The position numbers were made by a program, and so were the translations under genes. Below the pieces are notes generated by a model. The model was not told the origin of the DNA. It did no database searches and worked only from the letters and a program-made list of their open reading frames with translations. Shown piece by piece: positions 14,366 through 21,904 of a DNA stretch of 25,497 nt. This DNA is from Caulobacteraceae bacterium UBA5005 (lineage in GTDB: Bacteria > Pseudomonadota > Alphaproteobacteria > Caulobacterales > Caulobacteraceae). The stretch covers positions 1-25,497 of the forward strand of contig DGYN01000013.1 in NCBI GenBank assembly GCA_002398405.1, written 5' to 3'. Within the stretch, counting starts at the first letter, position 1; every line of letters starts with the position of its first letter.

Positions 14366-17300
14366 TTGATCCGCAATCATACGCTCGCGTTTGCGAGCAT
14401 GACCGTCCTGGCAATGGCTTCAGCCAGCGCCGCCTACGCGCAGGAAACCACCGGCGCGATCCGCGGCACGGTAGTCGGCGCCGACGGCGCCGGGCTCGCC
14501 AATGTCCCGGTGACCGTTGAGCATGTGCCCAGCGGCACCAAGGTCACCGTCACCACGACCGCGACCGGTAGTTATGTCGCCCGCGGTCTTCGCCTGGGCG
14601 GTCCCTACACGGTGAGCGCCGAGGGGCTCGAAGAACAGATTTCGTCCATCTCTCTGGGTGGGGCCGTCGAGGTGAACCTCGCCGCCGGCGCCGTGGTCGA
14701 GGCAATCGAAGTGTCGGGCCGCCGGACGACCAACGACTTCGGCACCGGGGGTTCGACCACCAACATCGGCTCTGAGCAGATCGCTGACCTGCCTTCGATC
14801 AGCCGCGACCTCAAGGACGTGGCCAGGCTCGACCCCTTCGCCCTGATCAACGATCCCAGCAACGACGACGCCTTCTCGTTCGCCGGCGTCAACACCCGCC
14901 TGAACCAGCTGACCATCGACGGCATCCGTCAGAACGACGAGTTTGGCCTCAACAACAATGGCTATCCGACCCAGCGCTCGCCGATCTCGCTCGATGCGGT
15001 GGAATCGGTCAGCGTCTCGGCCGCCCCGTTCAGCGTCATCAACAACGGCTTTATCGGCGGCTCGATCAACGCGGTCACCAAGTCGGGGACCAACGAGTTC
15101 CACGGGTCGATCTTTTATGAGCGCAGCAACGACGACCTGATCGGCGACAGCTATACGGGCTTCGATAACCGCACCCGCGTCAACAACGTCAACAACCCCA
15201 ACTATGGCCAGATCGGCCTTGTCCCTTATCGCCGGGTGTTCGACGAAACGGTCTGGGGCGCGAGCCTCGGCGGCCCGATCATCCAGAACAAGCTGTTCTT
15301 CTTCGCCTCCTATGAAAAGTTTGAGAGCGAGTTTTCGCTTGAGGAAGGTCCCGCCGATGGCGGGTTCTCCACCGACATCCCGCGGATCACGCCGGCCGCC
15401 ATCGCGGCTTTCCAAGCGGCGACCCAGGCCCGGTACAACTACGACACCGGATCGTTCGTCAATCTGGCCCCGCCGGTCCAGGACGAGAAGTACATCGTCA
15501 AGGTGGACTGGAACATCACGGACGAACACCGTCTGGCTTTGACCTTCCAGGAGACCGTTGGCGACTCGTTCAATGGCGCCACCGGTTCGGTCTTCGTCGG
15601 CGGCAACTCGGTCACCCAGCCCCGGATCGGCCTGGAATCGGGCCAGTACTTCAAGGACGAGCGGCTCACCACCTACAACGCCCAGCTGAACTCCCAGTGG
15701 ACCGAGAACTTCTCGACTGAATTCCGCGCTAGCTACAAGGAAACGGAAACCAGCCAGATCCCGTTCGGCGGACTGACCGTCGGTCAGGTCACGGTCAATG
15801 TCGCGGACTTGCCGGGCGTCCTGCCGGGCTCCGGCACGCCGCAGATTCAGTTCGGCGCGGACAATTTCCGCCACGACAACTACCTCTACTCCGAGAACAC
15901 CAATTTCGAGCTGATCGGCCGCTACAACTACGGCTCCCATGACATCCTCGCGGGTGTGCGCACCGAAGCGCGGGACTTCCTGAACGTCTTCGTGTCCCAG
16001 TCGCTCGGAACCTGGGGCTTCAACAGCTACGCGGACTATCTGGCGGGCCGGGTGGGCTCCTTCTTCCTGCGCGGCGCGGTGGATCCTGCCGGTGGTGCGG
16101 TCCCGGCTACGTTCGGTACAGCTCGCGGCGGCGCGGTGGAGTTCGGCTACGATCTGAACTCCCTCTATATCGAAGACAACTACCAGGCGTCCGACAACCT
16201 CCGCCTGAGCTTCGGCGCCCGCTACGACTGGTTCAGCATGTCTGACCGGCCAGAGAACAACGCCAACTTCGCGACCCGCCAGGGCTTCGCCAACACCTCG
16301 AACCTCGACGGCCGCGACCTGATCATGCCGCGCTTCGGGTTCGACTGGGACGTGGATGACAAGCTGACCGTCACCGGTGGCATTGGCCGCTTCTCGGCGA
16401 TCGGCACCAACGTGCAGGTGGGTAATCCCTTCGGCAATGACGGCGCGCGCATCACCAGCGCGACCGGCTGCAACCTGACGGTTCCCGTCACCGACCTGAC
16501 CAGGGTTCCGGCCGGGTGCACCTTCACGCCGGGCAGCGGCAATGTCGTCGCCCTCGACCGCAACTTCGAAATCCCCAGCGCCTGGAAGACAAACGTCGCC
16601 GCGCGCCGGGAATTCACCCTGCCCTTCCTCGGCGACTTCAGCCTCGGCGGCGACCTGATCTACACCTCATTCGAAAACGCCCTGTACTATAAGGACATTC
16701 GCGCGGTGCAGATCGGCACGGCGCCGGACGGCCGCCCGGTTTACGGCCGCGGTACGACGGGCGTCACCGCCGGTAACGAGTGGGATCTGCTCCTCACCAA
16801 CCTGAAGGACGGCGGCGACTCCAAGGCGGTCGCCGTCAGCTTTAGCAAGTTCCTGCCCGAGGGACTTTTCCAAGGGACCGACATCAACGCGGTCTACACC
16901 TATACCGAGGCCAAAGACGGCAACCCGATGACGAGCTCCCAGCCGGACTCGTCCTATGTTCGGTTCGCGTCCACTGACCACAACAACCCCCGGCTCACCA
17001 CCTCGGATTACGAGACGCGCCATCGCTTCGCCGTGAACATCAATTGGGAGCGGGAGCTGTGGAAGAACAACCCAACCTCGGTGACGATATTCGCCCAACA
17101 CCGTTCGGGCCTGCCCTATTCGTTCGTCTATCACGCCAGCCGGAGTGGCAACTTCGACAACGACTTCGGTAATGCCGTGCCGCAGTCCTATTCGGGCGCC
17201 TTCGGCACCTCGAACCAACTGTTCTACGTCCCGCAGGTCGACGCTAACGGCTTGGTGACGGCCACCAGCGATCCCCGCGTCACCTTTGCGGGCGCGACCA

Positions 17301-17767
17301 CGGCCAACACCGTCAACCTCGATCAGTTCAACGCCTTCCTGAAGAGCACCGGCCTTCTCAAATATGCCGGCAGGGTCGCCCCGCGTAACGCTTTCCGCGG
17401 CGACGGGGTGAACACCGTCGATGTGCGCATCACCCAGGAAATCGCCGCCCCCTACGTGCCGGGCGGCAAGTTCAAGGCCTATGTCGACATCGAGAACTTC
17501 GGCAATCTCCTGAACAACAAGTGGGGCGTGGTCGAGCAGTATCCCTTCTATCGCGGCGTCGGCACGGTGGACGTCAGCTGCGTCGCGCCGGCCACGCCGG
17601 GTACTGTGGTGGGCTGCGCCACGCCGGGCGCTGTCTTCCGCTACCAAAGCCTGCAGCAGCCGGCGACGCAGCTGGCGGGTTCGCCGACTGGTGTCGCTCG
17701 CCGTCCGTTGCAACTCCTGCCCGCTTCGGTGTGGCAGGTTAAGCTCGGGGTGCGGTTCGAATTCTAG
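14366..17767 (+). CDS. Oar-like TonB-dependent receptor with carboxypeptidase-regulatory-like N-domain
   Basis: A 1133-residue outer-membrane protein. The preferred start is TTG at 14366, six bases after AAGGGGGA; this gives a compact signal peptide (MIRNHTLAFASMTVLAMAS, cleavage after AYA at 25). Starts further up (TTG 14312, ATG 14324) have no ribosome site and would bury the signal. Residues 26-110 form a CarboxypepD_reg-like beta-sandwich (TTGAIRGTVVGADGAGLANV, then GSYVARGLRLGGPYTV). A plug-like segment follows (ISRDLKDVARLDPFAL, NQLTIDGIRQNDEFGLN, VSAAPFSVINNGFIGG), then a large barrel ending in VKLGVRFEF with the terminal Phe. This is the Oar/OmpA-related TonB receptor class. Two hairpins separate it from the PhoD gene 109 bases downstream. 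Co-occurrence suggests uptake of a phosphate-bearing substrate, which is inference. Confidence 0.93.
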   Translation: MIRNHTLAFASMTVLAMASASAAYAQETTGAIRGTVVGADGAGLANVPVTVEHVPSGTKVTVTTTATGSYVARGLRLGGPYTVSAEGLEEQISSISLGGAVEVNLAAGAVVEAIEVSGRRTTNDFGTGGSTTNIGSEQIADLPSISRDLKDVARLDPFALINDPSNDDAFSFAGVNTRLNQLTIDGIRQNDEFGLNNNGYPTQRSPISLDAVESVSVSAAPFSVINNGFIGGSINAVTKSGTNEFHGSIFYERSNDDLIGDSYTGFDNRTRVNNVNNPNYGQIGLVPYRRVFDETVWGASLGGPIIQNKLFFFASYEKFESEFSLEEGPADGGFSTDIPRITPAAIAAFQAATQARYNYDTGSFVNLAPPVQDEKYIVKVDWNITDEHRLALTFQETVGDSFNGATGSVFVGGNSVTQPRIGLESGQYFKDERLTTYNAQLNSQWTENFSTEFRASYKETETSQIPFGGLTVGQVTVNVADLPGVLPGSGTPQIQFGADNFRHDNYLYSENTNFELIGRYNYGSHDILAGVRTEARDFLNVFVSQSLGTWGFNSYADYLAGRVGSFFLRGAVDPAGGAVPATFGTARGGAVEFGYDLNSLYIEDNYQASDNLRLSFGARYDWFSMSDRPENNANFATRQGFANTSNLDGRDLIMPRFGFDWDVDDKLTVTGGIGRFSAIGTNVQVGNPFGNDGARITSATGCNLTVPVTDLTRVPAGCTFTPGSGNVVALDRNFEIPSAWKTNVAARREFTLPFLGDFSLGGDLIYTSFENALYYKDIRAVQIGTAPDGRPVYGRGTTGVTAGNEWDLLLTNLKDGGDSKAVAVSFSKFLPEGLFQGTDINAVYTYTEAKDGNPMTSSQPDSSYVRFASTDHNNPRLTTSDYETRHRFAVNINWERELWKNNPTSVTIFAQHRSGLPYSFVYHASRSGNFDNDFGNAVPQSYSGAFGTSNQLFYVPQVDANGLVTATSDPRVTFAGATTANTVNLDQFNAFLKSTGLLKYAGRVAPRNAFRGDGVNTVDVRITQEIAAPYVPGGKFKAYVDIENFGNLLNNKWGVVEQYPFYRGVGTVDVSCVAPATPGTVVGCATPGAVFRYQSLQQPATQLAGSPTGVARRPLQLLPASVWQVKLGVRFEF

Positions 17768-17772
17768 GCAAA

Positions 17773-17787
17773 CGGCGGTCCCCGCCG
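17773..17787 (+). terminator. Short GC hairpin after the Oar-like receptor
   Basis: CGGCGG (17773-17778), TCC, CCGCCG (17782-17787) forms a 6-bp perfect hairpin five bases after the stop codon. No T-tract follows, so termination would need Rho or would be partial. Confidence 0.35.
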
Positions 17788-17798
17788 GGGGCGCCTAA

Positions 17799-17827
17799 GG
17801 TTGGGCTCGCATATGCGACGCCCAACC
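17799..17827 (+). promoter_or_regulatory. 29-base near-perfect inverted repeat between receptor and phoD
   Basis: GGTTGGGC-TCGCAT (17799-17812) is the complement of ATGCGA-C-GCCCAACC (17813-17827) with one extra C, so 14 of 15 positions pair; the middle TCGCATATGCGA is itself a perfect palindrome. It lies 50 bases before the phoD start. It could be a terminator or processing hairpin for the receptor transcript, or a regulator binding site for phoD. Confidence 0.55.
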
Positions 17828-17876
17828 GTCTAGGGTCGTCTTATCGCCTCGAGGTCTAAGGGGAAGCGTCACGACC

Positions 17877-19445
17877 ATGTTCGAGCCCATCCATCGCCGG
17901 ACGCTTCTCGTCGGCCTGGGCGCGGCCGCCTCACCCTTTGTCCTGCCAAGGGCGCTCGCTCAGTCGGGCGCTACCGGCAATCCCTTCTCACTGGGCGTCG
18001 CGGCGGGCGAGCCCTGGCCGGACGGCTTTGTCCTGTGGACGAGGCTCGCGCCAAGTCCCATGGCTCCGGACGGCCGGGGCGGCCTCGCCGCGCCGGTCAA
18101 GGTGCGCTGGGAGGTGTTCGAGGACGACGCCCTGCGCCGCCTCGCCGCCTCGGGCGAGGTCGATGCCGACGCCCGCTTCGCCCACTCCCTGCATGTGGAG
18201 GTGGGGGGCCTGCGACCCAACCGGCCCTATTGGTACAGGTTCACAGCGCTCGGCGCTCAAAGCCCGGTCGGCAAGGCCAAGACGGCGCCGGCCCTGGGCG
18301 CGCCGCTCGACTCCCTGAAAGTCGCGGTCGCCTCCTGCGCCCACTACGAGGTCGGCTGGTTTTCGGCCTACCGGCACATGGCGGCTGAACAGGCGGACCT
18401 CGCCCTCTTCGTGGGCGACTACATCTATGAATACAGCTACCGGCCGACGCGGACCGATGTCGTGCGCCGTCACGACATTTCCACGGACGCCCTGACGCTC
18501 GCCGAATACCGCAACCGTTATGCCCTCTATAAGCAGGACCCGGATCTTCAGGCCGTGCACCACGCCTCGGCGTCCCTGGTCACCTGGGACGACCACGAGC
18601 TGCACAACGACTATGCCGATACCCTGTCGGCCTATCCGGGCTGGACGGAGGAGACTTTCCGGCAACGGCGCATCGCCGCCTACCAGGCCTTTTACGAGCA
18701 CATGCCCTTGCGGTCCCGGTCGATTCCGCGGGGGCCCGCGCTTCGGCTCTACGACCGCTACCGGTTCGGCAATCTGGCCGAGTTCAGCTTCCTTGACGGG
18801 CGGCAGTACCGTTCGGCCCAGGGTTGCCCGACGCCCACCGACAAGCGCGGCCATGTGGCGCCCATCTCCTGCCCGGACATGAGCGATCCGAGCCGCACCT
18901 ATCTGGGGCCCGAGCAGGAATACTGGCTCTATGAGGGTTTCAAGAACGCTCCGGCCCAGTGGAACATCATCGCCCAGCAGACCCAGTTCAGTCAGTACCT
19001 TCAGAAGGGACCCGGCGACGTCATCGGCGAGTATACCGACAACTGGTCGGCCTACGGCCAATCGCGCCAGCGTCTGCTCGACGCCTTGGTCGGCTCAAAG
19101 CTCAAGAATCCGGTGATCTTCGGCGGCGATATCCACTGCTTCGTGGCCGCCGACGTCACCCGCGTGGCCCGCGATCCGGAATCCGCCACGGTGGCCAGCG
19201 AGTTCGTCACCACCGGGATTACCGCCGATCCCATGCCCGACAGCTTCGCCGACACCCTGCCGATGAACCCGCATGTCAAATCCGTCGACATCCGGCCGCG
19301 CGGCTATTTCACGGCACAGGTCACCCCCAAGGCCATGGAGACCCGCTACCGCGCGATTTCCGACCGCCTGGACAGGAACGCGACGGTCAGGACGCTGAAG
19401 TCCTTCGCCATCGAGGCCGGCCGCCCCGGGCTGATCGTCCGCTAA
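17877..19445 (+). CDS. phoD: PhoD-family alkaline phosphatase / phosphodiesterase, Tat-exported
   Basis: A 522-residue enzyme releasing phosphate from phosphomonoesters and diesters outside the cytoplasm. The N-terminus has a Tat signal (HRRTLLVGLGAAASPFVLPRA, cleavage near ALA-Q at 28). The PhoD N-domain follows (GVAAGEPWPDGFVLWTRLAP), then the metallophosphatase core: Cys154 (ASCAHYEVGWF), Asp181 (VGDYIYEY), Asp238-Asp239-His240 (TWDDHELHNDYA), and Asp418/His420 (GGDIHCF). These match the Fe/Ca site ligands known for Bacillus PhoD. Length is normal. The start is ATG at 17877 with AAGGGGAAG about ten bases upstream. Such genes are usually in the Pho regulon; no clear Pho box is seen directly upstream. 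Neighbouring Oar-like receptor and CYTH-CHAD gene fit a phosphate theme. Confidence 0.95.
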   Translation: MFEPIHRRTLLVGLGAAASPFVLPRALAQSGATGNPFSLGVAAGEPWPDGFVLWTRLAPSPMAPDGRGGLAAPVKVRWEVFEDDALRRLAASGEVDADARFAHSLHVEVGGLRPNRPYWYRFTALGAQSPVGKAKTAPALGAPLDSLKVAVASCAHYEVGWFSAYRHMAAEQADLALFVGDYIYEYSYRPTRTDVVRRHDISTDALTLAEYRNRYALYKQDPDLQAVHHASASLVTWDDHELHNDYADTLSAYPGWTEETFRQRRIAAYQAFYEHMPLRSRSIPRGPALRLYDRYRFGNLAEFSFLDGRQYRSAQGCPTPTDKRGHVAPISCPDMSDPSRTYLGPEQEYWLYEGFKNAPAQWNIIAQQTQFSQYLQKGPGDVIGEYTDNWSAYGQSRQRLLDALVGSKLKNPVIFGGDIHCFVAADVTRVARDPESATVASEFVTTGITADPMPDSFADTLPMNPHVKSVDIRPRGYFTAQVTPKAMETRYRAISDRLDRNATVRTLKSFAIEAGRPGLIVR

Positions 19446-19616
19446 ACCCGCCATCACGATTCGGTTCTCTGGGCCGCGCGATGCAACCCAAAGACGGGGG
19501 TCGCGGTTGAAGCTAGGACGGCCGGGCCTGCGCGCCGCGGTTGCGAAACTTGGGCGATGGGCGCTCCAGACACCAGGAATGACGGGCGGAGGGCAGCTTC
19601 CCCTTGCCCTCACGCC

Positions 19617-19633
19617 CCCCCTAATCTAGGGGG
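19617..19633. promoter_or_regulatory. CCCCCTA-ATC-TAGGGGG palindrome upstream of the XRE gene
   Basis: A perfect 7-bp inverted repeat (19617-19623 and 19627-19633) with a 3-base spacer, ending 36 bases before the start codon of the XRE regulator. Position and symmetry suit an operator, possibly autoregulatory, overlapping the promoter. The rest of the 224-base gap from 19446 holds nothing else I can support. Confidence 0.55.
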
Positions 19634-19669
19634 TGGCGCGAAATTCTTTAGCAGGAACAACGCGTAACA

Positions 19670-20065
19670 ATGTTCAGCGAAAATACAACCGACCCGCTTG
19701 ACGTCGCCATCGGAGCTCGCGTTCGCGCGCGCCGCCGCATGCTCGGCCTCTCCCAGACCGCTCTCGGCGACGAGTTGGGCGTCACTTTCCAGCAAATCCA
19801 GAAGTACGAGCGCGGGATCAACCGCATCGCAGGTTCAACCCTGATCCGCCTGGGCAAGGTGCTGGGCGTTCCGGCCGGGAGCCTTCTGGGCGACGACGAG
19901 GTGGCGGGCGATGCGCCGCCCTGGGCCTACCTTATGAAGTCCGGCGTCGCCGAGACCATCGACGCTCTGGCGTCGGTCAAGAGCCCCGCCATCCGCCGCC
20001 AGATCGTGGCTTTGGCCCGGGCGCTCGCGGAGAACGAGCGCGGCGAGGACGACACACAAGACTAA
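19670..20065 (+). CDS. XRE-family (PraR-type) helix-turn-helix regulator
   Basis: A 131-residue DNA-binding protein. The Cro/C1-type HTH spans about 13-70, reading RRRMLGLSQTALGDELGV, FQQIQKYERGINRIAGSTL and GKVLGVPAGSLL. The FQQIQKYERG-NRI wording is the alphaproteobacterial subfamily that includes rhizobial PraR, a regulator of quorum-sensing and biofilm genes. A C-terminal ~55 residues (YLMKSGVAETIDALASVKSP, then RRQIVALARALAENE) form a helical tail. The start ATG at 19670 has only a modest ribosome site (AGGA). Upstream lies the CCCCCTA dyad. The next gene, 121 bases downstream in the same direction, is a LuxI-like synthase; the pairing is suggestive of a signalling unit without LuxR. Family call strong; target inferred. 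Confidence 0.93.
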   Translation: MFSENTTDPLDVAIGARVRARRRMLGLSQTALGDELGVTFQQIQKYERGINRIAGSTLIRLGKVLGVPAGSLLGDDEVAGDAPPWAYLMKSGVAETIDALASVKSPAIRRQIVALARALAENERGEDDTQD

Positions 20066-20168
20066 GGCCGCGCTAACCCTATGGCGATGCTGAGACATTG
20101 GGCCGCAGCCGAAAAATCGCCCACTACGTCGGCTAACGCGTTGCGGGAATTTTTGGCGCGTTCTACGA

Positions 20169-20183
20169 CCCCTGCGAGAGGGG
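20169..20183 (+). promoter_or_regulatory. Hairpin covering the ribosome-binding site of the LuxI-like gene
   Basis: CCCCT (20169-20173) pairs with AGGGG (20179-20183) around GCGAG, and the right arm includes the Shine-Dalgarno sequence GAGAGGGG that stands directly before the ATG at 20187. Folding would hide the ribosome site. Five base pairs are modest, so chance in GC-rich DNA is possible. Confidence 0.4.
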
Positions 20184-20186
20184 CCC

Positions 20187-20963
20187 ATGTTTCACGTTGT
20201 GACAGGGGCGAACCGGGACCGGTACGCCCGCCAGCTAAAGTCGATGCACGCGCACCGGCCCGAGATGTTCGAGGGCCGGCCGGGGGGCGGTCCCGAGGCT
20301 GCCGCTGGCCGCGGCGGCCGCGACCGGTTCGATGACGTACACGCCATCTATGTCATGGGCCTCGACAGCTTCGGCGAGATCGAGTGCTGCGTGCGGTTGC
20401 GCCCCGGCAATCAGGGCTCAATCGTTGGTTCCTTCTACACCCACGGGATCAATCCGAACGAGCGGCCGCCGAACGACCCCCTTACCTGGGAGATGTCTCA
20501 CTACTACGCCCGCGGCGGCGCCCGGGGCGAGGCCGGGCACGGGCTCCGCGCCCAGATGCGCCTGGCGGTGCTGGCGGCGGCGGACGCGGCGGGGATCGAC
20601 CGCATCCTGTCGGTTGCCGAGCTCGCCTTCTGGCCGGCGGCCCAGCGCTGCGGCTGGACTGCGCGGCGGGTAGGACCCGATTTCTACTACTGCGAGGACG
20701 CCAAGGCCGTGGTCTATGAGGTCGCGGCGGGGCCAGAAGCCCTGGAAGCCTATCGCCGCTGGCTGGAGCGCGACGTCGCCGAGGCCGGGCCCGAAGCGGG
20801 CGAGGTGGCGGCGGTGGCCGATCGTCTCGGGCCCAAGGGCCTGGATTTGGTCAGCAGCCTGACCCGCAGGATCGCCGGGATCGAAGAGACAGATGGGCCT
20901 GACGCGGCCCTGGCTCTTGTCGAAAAGCTCAACCGGGCCGCCGGCGAAGCGGCCGACAGTTAG
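20187..20963 (+). CDS. LuxI-family acyl-homoserine-lactone synthase-like protein, divergent
   Basis: A 258-residue protein with the autoinducer-synthase fold signature. It starts NRDRYARQLKSMHAHRPEMF, keeping Arg24 and Phe28 at the exact positions of LuxI enzymes. It also has Asp46 and Asp49 (DRFDD, matching the D45/D48 pair), Arg70 (VRLRP) and Glu102 (LTWEMSH). It departs at three points: the residue expected as Trp34 is Gly in a Gly/Arg-rich loop (31-45), the terminal conserved Arg near 104 is His105, and a C-terminal tail of about 60 residues follows the usual end near 195. The tail is helical, Ala/Glu-rich (PEAGEVAAVADRLGPKGLDL, then RRIAGIEETDGPDAAL). It could make an unusual acyl or non-acyl signal or have lost AHL synthesis. 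No luxR gene is adjacent; the partner is the XRE gene upstream. Confidence 0.82.
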   Translation: MFHVVTGANRDRYARQLKSMHAHRPEMFEGRPGGGPEAAAGRGGRDRFDDVHAIYVMGLDSFGEIECCVRLRPGNQGSIVGSFYTHGINPNERPPNDPLTWEMSHYYARGGARGEAGHGLRAQMRLAVLAAADAAGIDRILSVAELAFWPAAQRCGWTARRVGPDFYYCEDAKAVVYEVAAGPEALEAYRRWLERDVAEAGPEAGEVAAVADRLGPKGLDLVSSLTRRIAGIEETDGPDAALALVEKLNRAAGEAADS

Positions 20964-21197
20964 ACCCTAATGTCTAGAAGCGACCCGGGCCTAAGGGGCC
21001 GGTCAGGGGACGGCGCCGGAGCTGCAGTCTGAGTTTTAACCTGAGGCGGTTGGCGTTCCACGGGCGCGGTGGGAGCGATGGTGCGAAAGAAGGCGGCGCG
21101 CGCATCACTTATCGGACGCGGCGGGATCATCGGCGGCGGGGCGGCAGGGATTGTCGGCATGGCGGTTCAGCCTTCGGCGAACATGGTTAATGTCAGC
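20964..21197. other. Intergenic gap between convergent LuxI-like and ccmG genes
   Basis: 234 bases with no gene I can support. A small dyad TAGAC-CCTAAT-GTCTA covers the LuxI-like stop codon (20961-20976), and a GGGCC/GGCC-rich stretch near 20988-21003 could form a weak hairpin; neither has a T-tract. An open frame on the minus strand here (20960-21160) is Pro/Ala-rich and looks like chance coding. Confidence 0.4.
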
Positions 21198-21722
21198 CTA
21201 ATCGGCCTTTTCGAGCGCCGCCAGCAGCGCTTCCACATGGGCGTCGTTTTCGAGAGGGCCGGTGTGCTTGGCGACGATCACGCCCTTCGAATCGATGACG
21301 AAGGTTTCAGGCAGGCCCGTGGCCCCGAAATCTATCGTCGCCTTACCCTCCCGGTCGTCCAGAACCAGGGCAAAGGGATCGCCCCAGCGCGACAGGAAGG
21401 CGGCGGTCTTGGCGGGCTGGTCCTTTTGGGCGACGCCGACGATGCGCGCGCCCCTGGCCTTCAGCTTGTCGAGATAGGGCGCCTCATAGACGCACGGCGC
21501 GCACCAGGAGGCGAACAGATTGACCAGCGCCGGACCCTGGACCTGGCTGGAAAGGGTCATGGGCGGTCCGCCTTCCAGAGGCGGCGCGGTGACCTCCGGC
21601 ATGGGTTTTCCCACCGTCGCATTGGGCTCGACCCGCGTGCTGCGGCCCAGGGCATAGAGGCCGAAGAGGGCGATGGCCGCCAGCAGGAACACCAGCGGCA
21701 GAAAAACGAGCCAGCGCTTCAT
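21198..21722 (-). CDS. ccmG: CcmG/DsbE periplasmic thiol:disulfide oxidoreductase
   Basis: A 174-residue membrane-anchored thioredoxin-like protein that keeps apocytochrome c haem-binding cysteines reduced. It has an N-terminal anchor (WLVFLPLVFLLAAIALFGLYAL), the redox motif Trp73-Cys74-Ala-Pro-Cys77 in NLFASWCAPCVYE, and the cis-proline motif GLPETFVID near residue 138. Length is typical. The ATG lies in an ATGA overlap with the ccmD stop, so the genes are translationally coupled. It is the last gene of the minus-strand ccm cluster in this window. Confidence 0.95.
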   Translation of the reverse strand: MKRWLVFLPLVFLLAAIALFGLYALGRSTRVEPNATVGKPMPEVTAPPLEGGPPMTLSSQVQGPALVNLFASWCAPCVYEAPYLDKLKARGARIVGVAQKDQPAKTAAFLSRWGDPFALVLDDREGKATIDFGATGLPETFVIDSKGVIVAKHTGPLENDAHVEALLAALEKAD

Positions 21723-21904
21723 GGCTGGGTCTTGCTTGCCTGCTTTGGGGCGTCCTTCTCGGCCTGCAGCCGCGCGGCCTCACGCTTCCACTTGGCGGCG
21801 CTCATCAGGCTGGCCGCGATCATCCAGCCGACGACCACCGCGGTGATCCCATAGGCGCCCCAGACGTAGAAGGCGTACTTGCCGGTGTCGAAATCAAAGG
21901 CCAT
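21719..21904 (-). CDS. ccmD: CcmD haem exporter small subunit
   Basis: A 61-residue protein with one transmembrane helix (FYVWGAYGITAVVVGWMIAASL) followed by a charged, Lys/Glu-rich tail. The sequence YAFYVWGAYG is the CcmD hallmark; the protein helps release holo-CcmE from the CcmABC complex. Its start overlaps the ccmC stop by one base (TGATG), and its stop overlaps the ccmG start by four. Confidence 0.92.
   Translation of the reverse strand: MAFDFDTGKYAFYVWGAYGITAVVVGWMIAASLMSAAKWKREAARLQAEKDAPKQASKTQP

Noticed and set aside
14420..15940. 506-codon minus-strand open frame within the Oar-like receptor gene
   Set aside because: Antisense shadow of a protein with clear signal peptide, N-domain and barrel end.
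20960..21160. 66-codon minus-strand frame after ccmG
   Set aside because: Pro/Ala-rich, starts without a ribosome site and shows no recognisable domain; treated as chance.
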